Assembly (NCBI GenBank): GCA_019359885.1
Contig: JAHBCN010002129.1
Coordinates: forward strand, 34,448 to 98,447
DNA: 64,000 nucleotides
Source of the DNA: Listronotus oregonensis
Taxonomy: Eukaryota > Arthropoda > Insecta > Coleoptera > Curculionidae
Reading direction: 5' to 3'
The position numbers and the translations under genes are program-made. This document shows, piece by piece, positions 49,260-61,309 of the stretch (positions within the stretch are counted from its first letter, which is position 1; every line of letters begins with the position of its first letter). The notes beneath the pieces were generated by a model. The model saw only the letters and a program-made list of their open reading frames with translations, ran no database searches and was not told where the DNA came from.

Positions 49260-49510
49260 ATTTAACACAGCCCCGCTGCTGTTCATATGCTGCCATAAAA
49301 TTACGTAATCTCGTTTATTAAGTCAAATCCGAATAATCTATGGTAAATTATTCACAGCATCAAATTAAATCTCCTATTCGGGACCAAGAAAAAAATAATC
49401 AGTATGCACCCTGCGTTTGGTGTGGATTTTCAGAATCGCCGGCCTGTTCGATGCAGTGATGATGGATTTCTACACTGGTTGAGAGATACGTCGTTAAGGG
49501 GAGGCAGATA
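49260..49510. promoter_or_regulatory. GC-richer non-coding island
   Basis: Non-repetitive sequence including cagccccgctgctgttcata and atcgccggcctgttcgatgc. It is a candidate regulatory block by composition. Confidence 0.25.
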
Positions 49511-49959
49511 AAATTATACACTACCCTATATATTTTCTTTTAAATATATTTTTTTATTTGGTGACAATTCACAAAGGACTAAAAGAACACAGGTCCACAA
49601 AGAAAGCTCATGTGTGCTGGGTGTCGGACTAAGATTTTCTGGTGTATTTTTTTCGCTGAACACGAATCTAAAGTCATAATTGGTCAAACAGCAAAAAATC
49701 GAGAAAACCCCAAAAAACCGACATGGTACATTTACCGGCACTATATAAACTATAAGAGATACAAAATATTTTGTAAAAGAAAAAAGAGAGCTTTTTAAAT
49801 TGCCTATTAAAAAGTTATATAAACATTTTTGATAAGATAACTAATAAAGGAGATATAAACGAAAACGTAATTTTAACAAAAAATTTCTGTCTAAAAAAGG
49901 ATTTTTTTTATTAACGTGATTTTTGAGACTTTTTTTTATTAATAAATCATATATTTTAT

Positions 49960-50225
49960 TTTTTTAAATCCCAAATCGCTTAAATTTTGCAAAAAAATCA
50001 ATAAATAAAAACATTTTAATTTTCCAATTTTTCCCATAGGTACCCAAAAAATCCTGAAAATTCGGTTTTTTGATTATAACTCAAAAAATATTGCATTTAG
50101 GCAAAAAGGTTTTATAACTTAAATTGAAGATCTTATAAAAATACATTGTTTATGATCCATAAGCTTCATTTCGTGTATATTTTATAGTTTGACGTTTCAA
50201 ATTAAAAAAAAAATCGTTAATATCT
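49960..50225. mobile_element. Diverged half copy of the foldback family seen at 1-600
   Basis: ttttttgattataactcaaa and attgcatttaggcaaaa near 50070-50110 match ttttttgattataactcgta and ttgcatttaaacgaaaa near 325-365, followed by further collinear similarity. Confidence 0.6.
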
Positions 50226-50412
50226 GAAATTGAGCCTCTCCTCGATTATTTGCTGTTTGACCACCAATTTTGACTTCGAATTCGTGTTCAACGGAAAAAA
50301 TACTCCAGAAGATCCTAATTCGACATCCAGCACACACTACGTTTTGTTGGCCTGTGGTATTATTGTTTTTTTAACTAAAGCAAAATACAAATTATTTCTT
50401 TAAGACATAAAT

Positions 50413-50700
50413 GATGGCCCCTCTCGCGTTTAAAGACTATTAAAATCAGCGAAGTTAAGAAACGTCAGGCACCGTTAGTATTTGGATGGGTGACCACGGT
50501 GAACACTGTGTGCCCTTGTGTGTGGTTTAGTATCTACGTTAAACTGTAAGTCCCATCTGGATGGCATTACCCGGATGTTAGTAGTTATTTGTATAACGTC
50601 CGTGGTGGCACTATAGCCTTTTCTGAAAAGTGCTGTGAAAATGCAATATCTGCATGTTTCAATACTTGCACAACGTTGACCGAATTGGAAAAAAAGAGTT
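50413..50700 (+). repeat. 5S rRNA-derived SINE-like sequence
   Basis: 50454-50515 matches the 3' two thirds of 5S rRNA: gcgaagttaagaaacgtcag (box A region), caccgttagtatttggat, ggatgggtgacc at 50484-50495 (box C) and gaacactgtgtg. The internal RNA polymerase III promoter of 5S genes lies in exactly this part. The 5' third is unrecognisable and the 3' side runs into unrelated sequence. That fits a 5S-headed SINE (SINE3-like) or a degraded 5S pseudogene. It is not a functional 5S gene. Confidence 0.75.
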
Positions 50701-51059
50701 AAACACCTAAAAACCCGTCACTTACAGTACCTAGTACAAAAAAATAAAGCTTAAAAAAGGAGCATCATACACTCATAGGTATTGATAGGAAGAAAGTTAG
50801 AAGCTTTAGACGTCTGTACGTCTTTTTTAAATAGAATTATGTGTATTACCAATAAAATTTTAAAATACTAGCTGTAAAATAATATCAAAGTTTTAGACAA
50901 AGTCAGAAAAAATGCTGGAAAAAAATTGTAGGTCCTAGTATAATCAGTACCTTATTTCTTGCAATACCGTTATACCAGTCAAGGCTTATAAATATTCTTA
51001 AAAGTGGCTCCATACATATTATATGTAACATTTATATTATAAGTTTTTTCTGCTCTCCT

Positions 51060-51600
51060 GACAAATATTCTTTTCGAATGCGACGCCTATAGAAAAAGTG
51101 GTGATACATCTAGCGAGCTTTCTTCGCCCCTATAGTTATCAGGGCACCTCCTGGTCCGTTCGGATGATATCATGATTAAACATTCCGTGGCCCATCGTTA
51201 TCCTACTTTAAATCGCCAAAAACCAGTCCATGTCAGATGATCCGGCAACAGACGCTCAAAACGATTAATCAAGTGTTATCTTTAAGCAGCATTCTGGACT
51301 GTCTCTCCTCGGGATTTTACCGTGCATTGTGCTCTTCGTTCCGCGTAATTATCTTAACGAACCTGCGACTGTGCCGCTCGAACTAAAGAAAACCCTTTAA
51401 ATTGTTGCCCGGGAATCGACCACCGATCATTATTATTGCCTTTAATAGGACCCAAGAAAATATTACTAAACTAATTTGTACCCATTCGTTCCTTTGCTTT
51501 GTTGCTGCCATGAAATATAATTTTAAATTAAACTTTACAGTGAAACTTGTTAAAGGATTGTTAGTTACCATGTAGCAAATAGAAGTACTTCAGCCCTTCA
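51060..51600. promoter_or_regulatory. GC-richer non-coding island
   Basis: Non-repetitive sequence (agggcacctcctggtccgtt near 51141; ctgtgccgctcgaactaaag near 51369). No coding frame was recognised. It is a candidate regulatory block. Confidence 0.3.
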
Positions 51601-51839
51601 TAATTTAAATAAAAAACGTCTACGTATTTTTTGGAAAGCATTTGCCATCAACAGATTGTGCAATAATATAATTTATACAACATGTAATACCATTTTACTA
51701 AATAAAGCAAAAAGTACATTTATATTTATCGGTACTACTCCATGGGATACTTATAAATACAGTAAATATGACTACGAATATTATAAAAATAATCCTTTAT
51801 GTTGAACTATATATCTTACCAACACTACCTATGTAAAAT

Positions 51840-52560
51840 AAGGGGCAAGTTCTTATCCCAAAAATTTCGGCCTCTTGTTGTTCTAAGATCCAAAATTAGC
51901 CCAAGTTCTGTCTACAATTATATTCCAGTCTTTTCACTAATCTGCCTGTTTTAATAAATAATCATTTTTTATTACCATAAACAACTTTTTGTATTAATAG
52001 AGACAGATCAATAAAAAACTTGCCAAGTCAAAAAAAAAAGTGAAACAAAATTATGAACAGAAATTGGTCTAATTTTATATTTCAGTAATTTAAGAGGCTG
52101 AGATTTTTGGATATGAACTTGAGGGTGGAGGATTTTATGCTTGTTTTTCTCAGTATAATTTGCTCTGTAAGTAGAACCTAAACTTTAGACTGAGTATGAG
52201 GAGCGAAAAATGTTCATTTCCTTAAATTCAGTTGGGTTTGGGGACTGATAGTTGCATGGTAGCAATTTTTTATTTATTAAAAAATCTAAAATACCCTCTA
52301 AATATACGGTATTCTGGCCCAGTTTCAAGGCGTTCCGAGTAAAAAATGTGCAGTTTTTAGAATTTTTCCTTTACTTGTGTGTCCCAAAACCTAGGAGGAT
52401 CGTTTACTTCTTTTTGCCTTTTTTTGAATAGAAAAATAAAACTTGGGGATATAATATACTATCAAATATCGCATATGTCAAACTTTGACAGGCTATTTTT
52501 TTTTGGTCTGTGTGACCATAATGGGCCTAAAATTATTTTCTTTGCAACAGTGGTTCTTGT
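51840..52560. mobile_element. Foldback element, same family as 40240-40860
   Basis: Arms: gcaagttcttatcccaaaaa near 51845 is inverted near 52102-52130 (ttttggatatgaacttg). ggcaagttttttattgatct-type sequence is inverted within 51930-52030. 52310-52400 is the reverse complement of 40320-40410. Confidence 0.6.
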
Positions 52561-52795
52561 TTTTAAGAAATAAAAGTTTTTTTTGTAAATTTAATTTTAC
52601 TTTATTGTCAAAGGTTTCGACTTGTTTGGCCTTTTTCAATGTTTAAAACAAAATTATTTTTATTATTATTTTCAATGGAACAGCGGGTTCTTTTTTGTAT
52701 TCAAATATTGGCCATTTTTTAACAATTTCAAATTACGGTAGAACATAACCATTTAATAAATAATAGACTTCTTTTTACTCATCCACGAGAGGGAA

Positions 52796-53143
52796 ATCCA
52801 TTTATAGCCACTTTTACAATGTTGTGTCGATCTATGGTTTAAAGAAGGTGTCTTAAAAACCAGAGTTGTGTCACTGTTGAATCTCATTAAATTTTATCGG
52901 TAATAACTTGTTTGTAGTTATTAATTTTTTTTAACTTTATTTTTGTATTTTTTTTTTAAACAATATTCAAAATAAAAATAGTGATAAAGCTGAATATAGA
53001 TAATTACATCTGAACTTTTGAGAAAAACCTTATTATCAAGAAAATGACTTCAATAATGTTGTGTAAATATTATACTAAAAATCTTGGTTTGACCTGTTGT
53101 AACTACAAATTGCTACAACATTGTAAAAGTAGCTATAAATGGA
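52796..53143. mobile_element. Short element with 30-bp terminal inverted repeats
   Basis: atccatttatagccactttt at 52796 continues for about 30 bp and is inverted at 53113-53143 with one mismatch. Non-coding; a LINE 3' tail abuts its right end. Confidence 0.6.
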
Positions 53144-53320
53144 TTTTTTTTTATCTTGGGACAGTCCAGGAAGGCTGATGCCTAAAACAACGTACCGTGG
53201 CTTAAGTGGATGAGGGAGTTTGGGTTTTCACGGGACTTAAATATTTAATTGGGAGGAGAAGGAAAACTTGCGGGAGGGTTCCAAGTCTTGACACTCTAGG
53301 GATGAAGGAACGAAGAAAGG
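53144..53320 (-). pseudogene. CR1/Jockey-like LINE 3' terminal fragment
   Basis: The reverse complement matches the last 180 bp of the LINE at 36061-37028 (cattcatcc..tagagtgtcaaga, the SPNL..FK-type segment and the end ccttcctggactgtcccaag), followed by an A-rich tail. It is frameshifted and 5'-truncated. Confidence 0.8.
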
Positions 53321-53492
53321 GGAATCATTATTTTTTAAATTGTTATATAAGCCAAAATGTTGAGTTAAAAAATGACCCAATATTTCAATTCAAAAAACCC
53401 CGTTAAATTAGAAATATTAAAAAAATATATTATATATACTATTCTAAAGAAATTTTTAAAAAAAATTTTTCGTTAATGATTTTAGTAAAAAT

Positions 53493-53687
<195 letters not shown>

Positions 53688-53789
53688 TTATAAAAATAAT
53701 TCAATAAATTAATAAATATTTGTATTGTAATTAAATACTCTGGTTCCTTTGAAAGCAATTTTAAAATCACATAATGCATCTATTAATTT

Positions 53790-54510
53790 AAAAAAGACGA
53801 TACATCAGCACACCGCCATTTTTGTAAGATTGGTGCTCTATTGTTGTAAAAGTATAGGTCGCGGAGTATTGTAGGCTTGGGAAAGAGCTTGAAGGTACGG
53901 TGGGCGAGAAAGCCGTCCATCGGTGGATTTAATGACGGGTTCCATCACTCATCATTGGTCGGCACTTGGACCGTTCGAAAAAGTATTCTTATGGAGCTCG
54001 CCTCATGTTTTGTGGGATTTCAATCGGGCACATCTGACGTCTAGTACATTGCTGCCCTTTGCCCTTCGGCAAAACCATTCTCCTCTCCGTGACTGACAAC
54101 GTGAAAATTTGCCGTCTGGTCCCAAGGCTATCGTTAAACTACATTGCATTATAAACAGATAATGTGCGCTATTATCATATTTACATAAATTATAATAATT
54201 TATAAAAAAACGTAATACTTATAATCGACCCGATATCAAAGGTTGCGTGGACGAATACCCTCGCTAAACTGCCGCTTCAGATAATACTTATAGTACACGC
54301 ACCGAGTAAAGTATAAACCGCAGGTTTTATAGAGGCAATCAGACACTGTAATTTTTTCTACCCCTCGAAGACCATCAAGAATAGCTTGTTCGTATTTCCA
54401 GAACAAATAATACTAATAAAACCATTTCTGTAGAGTAGAGCTTAACCGCCTCCTAAACATATCTATTTGCATAATATTTTGCCGGAGGTTAATCCGTACA
54501 ACGTTCAGAG
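53790..54510. promoter_or_regulatory. GC-rich non-coding island
   Basis: Non-repetitive sequence (gaaagccgtccatcggtgga near 53909; ctgccctttgcccttcggca near 54051; gcgtggacgaataccctcgc near 54245). I tested it by eye for upstream Hth exons and saw none. It is a candidate regulatory region. Confidence 0.3.
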
Positions 54511-55388
54511 AAACGGTTTTTTTCTAATACACAGTGTGCAAGTGAAATCAGGTATGCTATAATTATTATTATTTTTTATTGTCAGGTAAATTTCGTAATG
54601 TAATAGCATGTATTATTTTAAACCCTTTTTATATATTTGAATATTTCTTCACCCAATATATAATATAAAAAAAACTCTCGACCTAAAAGCTACTTATTAA
54701 TAGTTAGAGATGGAATTCTGAAAAACCTTTTGCAGTCATTTTAGCTCGCCAAAAGTTATAACCCCAAAAATTTAAAAGACCCATATGCCAAATACTTTGT
54801 AACGACTGTCTAAGCATATACATAGGCCAAACAACTTAATATCTTTAAAACCTACTAAATGGCCACAAATATGACAAAAAATAAAAGGGCATCAACAAAA
54901 CACGAAAGCCAAACATTACACAAGTTTAAGCATCAAAAAAATATACCTTAGGCAGTATAACTAGTAATATTCTGAACGTATAAATTTATGTACATATGTG
55001 TTGTTACTTTAAATACATAGTTTTAAATATTTGACGTCAAAGTTTTAATTTGTTTGAATAGGCTATTTGCCACCATTGAAAATAAGCTTCAAATTGTGGT
55101 CATCCTCTCAGATCATAATATAAAGAAGCATATTTCTCTATAATATAAAGTAAAATATGCATATTTCTTGCAAAATATACGTATTAAAATATTTTTGAAA
55201 TTAATTCAGCGACTGGAACGCTCTGTGATTGGTAACAACTTTGGTGACGTCACTTGCAAGTCAATAAATGTCATAAGCTTTGTGTGGTGTGTTTTCAGGT
55301 GTTATTTTCGATCTTCAACTATCTAAATAACTGTTTCGTGACCATTTCATATAAAAAACATATTTTAAGTAACATAATTATCCACAAA

Positions 55389-55508
55389 ATGGACATAAAT
55401 TTTGTGCAAGCCGATAACAGAAACCTACCTGAGATAGACGCATTTAGGATTGTGCTTTTCTTTAAAAATAACGCTGACTACTATGCTGCAGAACATAAAA
55501 ATGTATAA
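55389..55508 (+). pseudogene. N-terminal fragment resembling transposon YqaJ/SWIM proteins
   Basis: ATG at 55389 opens MDINFVQADNRNLPEIDAFR followed by IVLFFKNNADYYAAEHKNV and a stop. The NLP-x-x-DAF-x-x-x-x-FF-x-N...AE pattern resembles the N-terminus of the SWIM/YqaJ proteins common next to THAP transposase genes in insects, as I remember them. Only 39 residues remain, perhaps a first exon with a decayed donor (aat|gtataa). This identity is less sure than that of the THAP exon; a chance open frame cannot be excluded. Confidence 0.4.
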
Positions 55509-55825
55509 TAGCTGTGTAAGTCCCTTTAAAAAAATATTTATTTACGTGTTTATCATTCAGTTTTTTATAAAAGTAAATTCTTCGCAAAGCCGATTTTCTA
55601 TTTTGTGTAATTTATTATATGAGTTTCCATCTGCAATTCAATAATAATACCGTTAAGTATAAAAAGAGAAAATACTAATTTGGAGGTATTTAACTTCTAG
55701 AACAAACAAAATCATTCTAATCCAAAAGTTAGGTTATACCTTAACGTGTTTATAAGTTATCTAAAGGCGATATTTTGTTGTATATAAATCGGTTGATATT
55801 TAAAGCAGGATATTTGTATACTTAC

Positions 55826-56008
55826 ATTAAAGTGATCTTTACATATAAAAACATTTGAATGTGATACAAAGCTGTTTGGATCTCTTCGAGCTAATTGTAA
55901 CCATTTTTTTCGCCTTTTAGGATTTGTTGGGACAGATATAAACAGTTTTTGTGGTGTTTTCAGAGAAGTATTGGTACATTGTGGCATTACACACCATTTA
56001 TATACCAT
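55826..56008 (-). pseudogene. THAP zinc-finger exon of a DNA transposon
   Basis: ATG at 56008 opens MVYKWCVMPQCTNTSLKTPQ followed by KLFISVPTNPKRRKKWLQLA, then RRDPNSF..FICKDHFN, ending exactly at a good splice donor (AAT|gtaagt at 55825). The C-x4-C and C-x2-H zinc ligands, the F.VP segment, the R..W.....R spacing and the final CxxHF are all as in THAP DNA-binding domains (usually about 80-90 residues; this exon has 61). The next exon is absent. As part of the element at 55065-56275 it probably bound the element's ends. It is opposite in direction to the YqaJ-like fragment. Confidence 0.85.
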
Positions 56009-56573
56009 TTTAGCCAATAAATTGAGAAATTATTAACAAAATTCACTGTAGTTGCCTTCGTTGTTAACTTGATTACTTGCCTATGACGTCACGCGAAACA
56101 TATGTCTACGCCATTACAGAGACAGCGTTTTTGGCGCGAACTTTATAATTTAAACTTTAACATTGAGTTTTATTGAAATACAGCAGATTTCCTAGAAATA
56201 TAAAATGTATTGTGTTTGTTAGGTATCAAAGAATAATTTAAAACGATTTTTCAAAATCAGTCAAATAGCCTATTGTCCAGTGTGACATATTATATGTTAT
56301 ATCTAAAAGGAATTTTCCTCTCATAGGTGAGTCAGAATTTTTTTTTATTATGTTAGATAGACGTTACATAATATATTATGGTAAAATTTTAAATTGTAAA
56401 AAAAATCCCCAACATCTTAATTCAAAAATTGTGACTTTAATTAAACATTCATTTGTTGTAGACATTGAAAAAGACCAAGCAAACCAAAACGCATGTAATA
56501 AATTAATATGAAATAAAAACACTTTTTAGTTCGTAAAAAAAAAAGAACTACTATTCCCCAAAAAATTATAAAA

Positions 56574-56698
<125 letters not shown>

Positions 56699-57179
56699 TT
56701 ATAATATCACAGTAATGAAAATATTTCTAATACATAAATCATTGTCTAGTTTTGCATTGCCTTTACACTTTATTTATATTAAACATGAAAGTAATATCTT
56801 TAAAGAAAATTTTTAACAAGGTAATAATGGCAGCTATAACATTTCCATATCTAATTAAACACCCATTTTTTTAACTACAAAGTGTTCTTCAGATATCTGG
56901 TTTTCCAATTAAATTTTTAAATTAATTACTGGTTTGGTATAATAACGCCTGGGATACCTTTAAGATATATCTATTTATGTGTTCGGTTCTCGTATAGTAT
57001 TTGATGTTATGGGATGTGTACCTGACCAAATGGAATCATTTTTATATATATACCTGCAGCATTTTATCCTAAGCTCATTAATATTTTTTCTGTTGTACGA
57101 ATGTGGTTTGATAATTATAGGTGTGCCGTTAATAACATCCCTTGACGATTTTAATTATAAACTCTAAATCCGTATTTAA

Positions 57180-57600
57180 AGAATGCGTGTATAGCTATTT
57201 TCGTCGAAAGCTGAGATTATTATTTTGGAAATAAGTTCGTTATCACACATGTCCCGAAGCAAGGGGACTAAAAAAACGCGTTATAGAATAAACATGTGCT
57301 TTCAAGCTTTGGAACCTCTCCAAGCGGACGAATTAAAATAATGTCCGTCGTGCGAAAACATAAAATGGATCATTAAAGAAGTCTCATGTGTGAGTGCCAC
57401 AGAGTTTTACTGATTTAACGAAATTTATGAGGTACTGGTATTAAGTCGCCATCAAAATAACTTGCTATAAGGCCCCTGAATCGAGTTTATTGTGACTATG
57501 TATTTCGACAGCTAACATGACGACGCGACGCTCGGCAGGTGCTAAAATTTCCTCGGCGCCACCAATCACGAAAATAATGTGCAATTTTTAAAAACTCTGC
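57180..57600. promoter_or_regulatory. GC-richer non-coding island
   Basis: Non-repetitive sequence (atgacgacgcgacgctcggc near 57517; tttcctcggcgccaccaatc near 57549). No coding frame. It is a candidate regulatory block. Confidence 0.3.
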
Positions 57601-58029
57601 GTAATTTATGTGTTTTTATCAATTTCATTATTGGTTTTAAATCAAATAGATAATGTGTGATATATTTTCAAATTAAAAAATAAATGTTATTAAATATGTG
57701 TAAATGTAGTTAAATATACTCCTGTCAATATGCACTTTATTTGTAGGTACTCTACGAATACAAGTTTTTTGCATGAAACTTACTGTTTGGACTCTTAAAG
57801 TCGCAATATGTTAATAGTAGAGTAACTTTAAAAGGATAGCTTATTTTAGCGAACATCTTTCTCGAAAAAATCTTCTTTACAAAAGTGTGACTGACAGTAT
57901 CGCGATTAAATTACAATCAAATTAAACATTTTTACTTCAAAAAAGAAAAATGGATATTTTTTATACCTTTTTTTTAAGAGTTTTCCCATATAACCACCAA
58001 GTAAAAAGTGACTGCAAAAAACATCCCAA

Positions 58030-58915
58030 AATAAAAGGTAATTGTCTCGAAAATTGCCTCTACTACGGTTTTGACCAAATTTGGTATATGGGTTTTTTTG
58101 GGGCGCTGATCACAAATCTGAAAACATTTTTTTTCAGAAACGTTTCGTTTTCAATATATTTGAAGTCAAACAAACCTTATTTTACTATATTCCCCCTTCT
58201 TTTGCACACAATTTATCATTTTTACACTAAATTGGCACACAATATTTTTACACTAAATTGGCACACAATATTCCATAAACATCTTATTAAAATTTGTTTT
58301 TTTAATTTCTTTTTACATTTTTTTCATTAAATTGTGAAGTTTTAATGTCAAAGGTCGCCGCCATATTTGCAAATAAAATCCCTAGTGTATACTAAAGGTT
58401 TTTTTTTGGGACAGTCCACGAAGGCTGATGCCTAAGTACCACCGTACCGTGGGCGTCTTAAGTATATTAAGGGGGAATTTGTTTACACGGGACTTAAATA
58501 TTTGGAGATTGGGAAGAGAAGGAAAAACTTCTGCGGCAGTAGGTTCCATAGTCTTGACACTCTGGGGATGAAGGAACGAAGAAAGCGTGGCGTAAGCGGC
58601 GTTTGAATATGAAGGTTTGCAATTAAATGGGAAAAAATCGTGTAAAATAAATATAATAACAAGTTTTTAAAAGGTGTTTATAAAATATTGTATGCCAATT
58701 TAGTGTATAAATCAAAAATTCTGTGCAAAAAGAAGGAGGAATTGTTAAAATAATGTTGGTTTGATTTTCAACTTTGATGATGAATATCTCGAAAACGAAA
58801 CGTTGCGAAAAAATGTTTTGAGATTCGTGATCAGCGCCCCAAAAAAACCCCGTATATCAAATTTGGTCAAAATCGGAGTGGAGGCAACTTTCGAGACAAT
58901 TACCAAATGAAATTC
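58030..58915. mobile_element. Foldback element split by a LINE 3' tail
   Basis: The left arm (about 58030-58370: gtctcgaaaattgcctctac, ggggcgctgatcacaaat) is inverted in the right arm (about 58620-58915: gattcgtgatcagcgcccc, ggcaactttcgagacaatta). The LINE fragment at 58399-58613 sits between them. The left arm also has a 27-bp direct duplication (tttacactaaattggcacac at 58222 and 58249). Confidence 0.75.
58399..58613 (-). pseudogene. CR1/Jockey-like LINE 3' terminal fragment
   Basis: The reverse complement reads as the end of the same LINE family as 36061-37028: cgcttacgccacgctttctt, FIPRVSR-type coding, cttccatag.. and ccttcgtggactgtcccaaa, followed by a run of A. It is inserted in the loop of a foldback element. 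Confidence 0.85.
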
Positions 58916-60349
58916 CATGTAAACAATATTAATAATATTTGAAAAGTAAGAAATAGATTTTTAATTTTAAGTACACAACTTAAAACTTAGGTGTATTTTC
59001 TCTTTTTACAATTTTTGAAATGTCACTCCTGTCATTGTGAAGTCTTTTTTGGCAAATTATTTTTACAACTATTTTTAATTTTATAAGTACCTAAATGGTA
59101 GGTGAAGCTGCTTTTTTTAGGTTCTACATAAAACCACTAAATATACACGTACCTGTTGACTGTTATATAAAAACAACTAATAAACCCTATTCAGAAATGT
59201 AAAACAAAAAAAATAAGTAATTTGAACTAATCAACTTATGATGATTATTATAAACAGCAATCAAGCAGCCAGTTTTTTGGAAGCTTAAATAATAACATAT
59301 TAACATAACATCCTAATTTTCCAAAATTTTATATAATGTTATTATCAATAAATGTTTATTGCATTTATAGAATTTATCACTCCTCCAACAACCATTTATG
59401 TCGCAAATATGATTTATATGGTCTTCATAATTTAAACTTGTAGAACATTTTAGTGTGTGCCACTGAAGACAATACTCGTTTACCATAAACGCATACATAT
59501 TACGCTGTTTTAATTCATATTGACTTCAAGGTGTCTTGCCTTTAGTAAATTTATATCTCCCATTGTCTAATTTTTTACAATGTAAGCGTGTCTGTTAATA
59601 ATTATCGAGAATGTTTGCTCCTTTTTCTGGTAATGCAAAAATAAATCGTCTAAAAGTGATTTTCATAGCTCGCTATCTAAATAAAACAAATGCACGTCAA
59701 CTGTCATGCCGCCTGAAAAGGTTTGTTTAAAGGTGCTGTCTATCAAAACGATGTTAGAGACGTCCACATAGTTTGAAGAATCTAAGTGATTGCTTAATTT
59801 ACGTATTTAAGTTGGGGAATGAATAAAAATGACGGTAAAAATCAGAATTAGTCAAGTACAGTTATTAAGTTGATTTTGTTTTTAATCGTTTTCATTATAA
59901 GTGGATTATAAGTTAAGTGAATATTTAAAACATTTAACAACTGTTATTCGGAAAAAAACGAATGAACAAACCTACAAATTATTTTCTTTTCTGATATACG
60001 TACTCTAGCCGATTGACACCACGTAGACCGCAAAAAATGTCAAGTTTGAGTTTGTAAAACGTCTGCAAAAATCCGAATTTACTTTGGCACCGATATAAAA
60101 AAAAGGTTCACATCATTTGAAAACTATGGCTTTGGGTGATTTATATTATTAACTGTTAAGTGTGTCAGTAACCACAACAGTTTGACTTTTAAAAAAAAAA
60201 ATATTTTTTAATAATTTTAAGTACTCTTTAATATTTGAAAGATGTAACTAAAAATTACAAATATATCTGCAAGAAACAAAACTGTAGTATCAACTAAATC
60301 CATTTGGGTAATTTTTTTGTATACTCAATCGAATCGCTGAAGTGATTAA

Positions 60350-60540
60350 GTGAGGGTTGTCAGAAGAAATTAAATTTCAGTTCTATGAGCGATAAACGTC
60401 GTTTCCAAGGTAACAATTACCCCACGTGATAGTCCAGCATGAGAACCATTTAAAGAGCAGCTGTGATGGATAGTCCAATCAGGGACGGATCGAGAGTTCA
60501 AACACCAACTTACATGTTAGTCAGCTTTAAATTAGTGGGC
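60350..60540. promoter_or_regulatory. GC-richer non-coding island
   Basis: Non-repetitive sequence (caattaccccacgtgatagt near 60415; gggacggatcgagagttcaa near 60481). The evidence is composition only. Confidence 0.22.
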
Positions 60541-60863
60541 TTCTTAGACTTTTTTTTCCTAAATTGCCGAAAAAAAGTATTAAAAAAAAAGAGAAAAATT
60601 TAACGATGAGCATACTATAGATTTTTGGTAACACTTATATAATTTTTACCCGTCTTCAAAGCGATTACAATCCAATTAAAAAGAATAAGTGGTTACTCTC
60701 CTTTTAAATGGCGACTAACTTGAAATACTTCTTTTGTATTAAAGGTATTTTTTTAAAATCGATTTAAGAACATGCTAGGTTTTCGTTTTTAGGTATATTT
60801 ATAAAAAGTACTACTCAAATTTTTTGTCATATTTTATGTATCTTCTTTAACTAACTAGAGTAT

Positions 60864-61090
60864 CGGCCGAGTAATGATCGCGTTGTTAAATTTAGCAATG
60901 AACTTAGCAATTGTTAAAAGTTAACAACGGTTTAGAATGTTTAACAAAATGTCAGATTTTGACAGGTTACCTACTAAAATTATTGAATAACACTGACAAT
61001 GACGTTTTGTAAAACATTCTAAACCGTTGTTAACTTTTAACAATTGCTAAGTCCATTACTAAATTTAACAACGCGATCATCACTCGGCCG
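60864..61090. mobile_element. Nearly perfect 227-bp foldback MITE
   Basis: The ends cggccgagtaatgatcgcgt and acgcgatcatcactcggccg are inverted, and the arms pair for about 80 bp with only about three mismatches. A loop of about 60 bp remains. Non-coding; an open frame at 61044 is an artefact. The high arm identity suggests a recent insertion. Confidence 0.9.
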
Positions 61091-61309
61091 TAAATGTCTG
61101 TTATTCTATAATATCTTTAATACAATATTTAAGCTGGTTAGTCCTGGTAAAAAAAATTATGTAATATCTCGTTGGTTTATTCTAAAAAGTCCTAAATATG
61201 AAGAAGTCGCATACTTAATGAGGTTACAAGAACAAAACAATTATTTTTGAAGCAAAAACAGTTATTTTTAAAGCAAAAACAAATAACAAATGGCAAATAA
61301 ACTATTTAA

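Larger units (their letters stand above)
55065..56275. mobile_element. ISL2EU/PHIS-like DNA transposon, internally deleted
   Basis: The short inverted ends aataggctatttg (about 55065) and caaatagcctatt (to about 56272) enclose two outward-starting gene fragments: a YqaJ-nuclease-type N-terminus on the plus strand (55389) and a THAP zinc-finger exon on the minus strand (56008-55826). ISL2EU/PHIS elements are known to carry a THAP-containing transposase and a YqaJ-like nuclease. The catalytic parts of both are missing. The target duplication could not be settled. Confidence 0.6.

Noticed and set aside
53800..54510. GC-rich block examined as a possible upstream hth exon
   Set aside because: None of the conserved Hth segments upstream of the GDASN linker could be read on the minus strand.
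57950..58330. 126-codon plus-strand open frame
   Set aside because: It is the left arm of a foldback element plus T-rich sequence; Phe/Leu-rich translation without domains.
61044..61250. 68-codon open frame starting in the right arm of a MITE
   Set aside because: Starts inside a non-coding hairpin element and has no domain.
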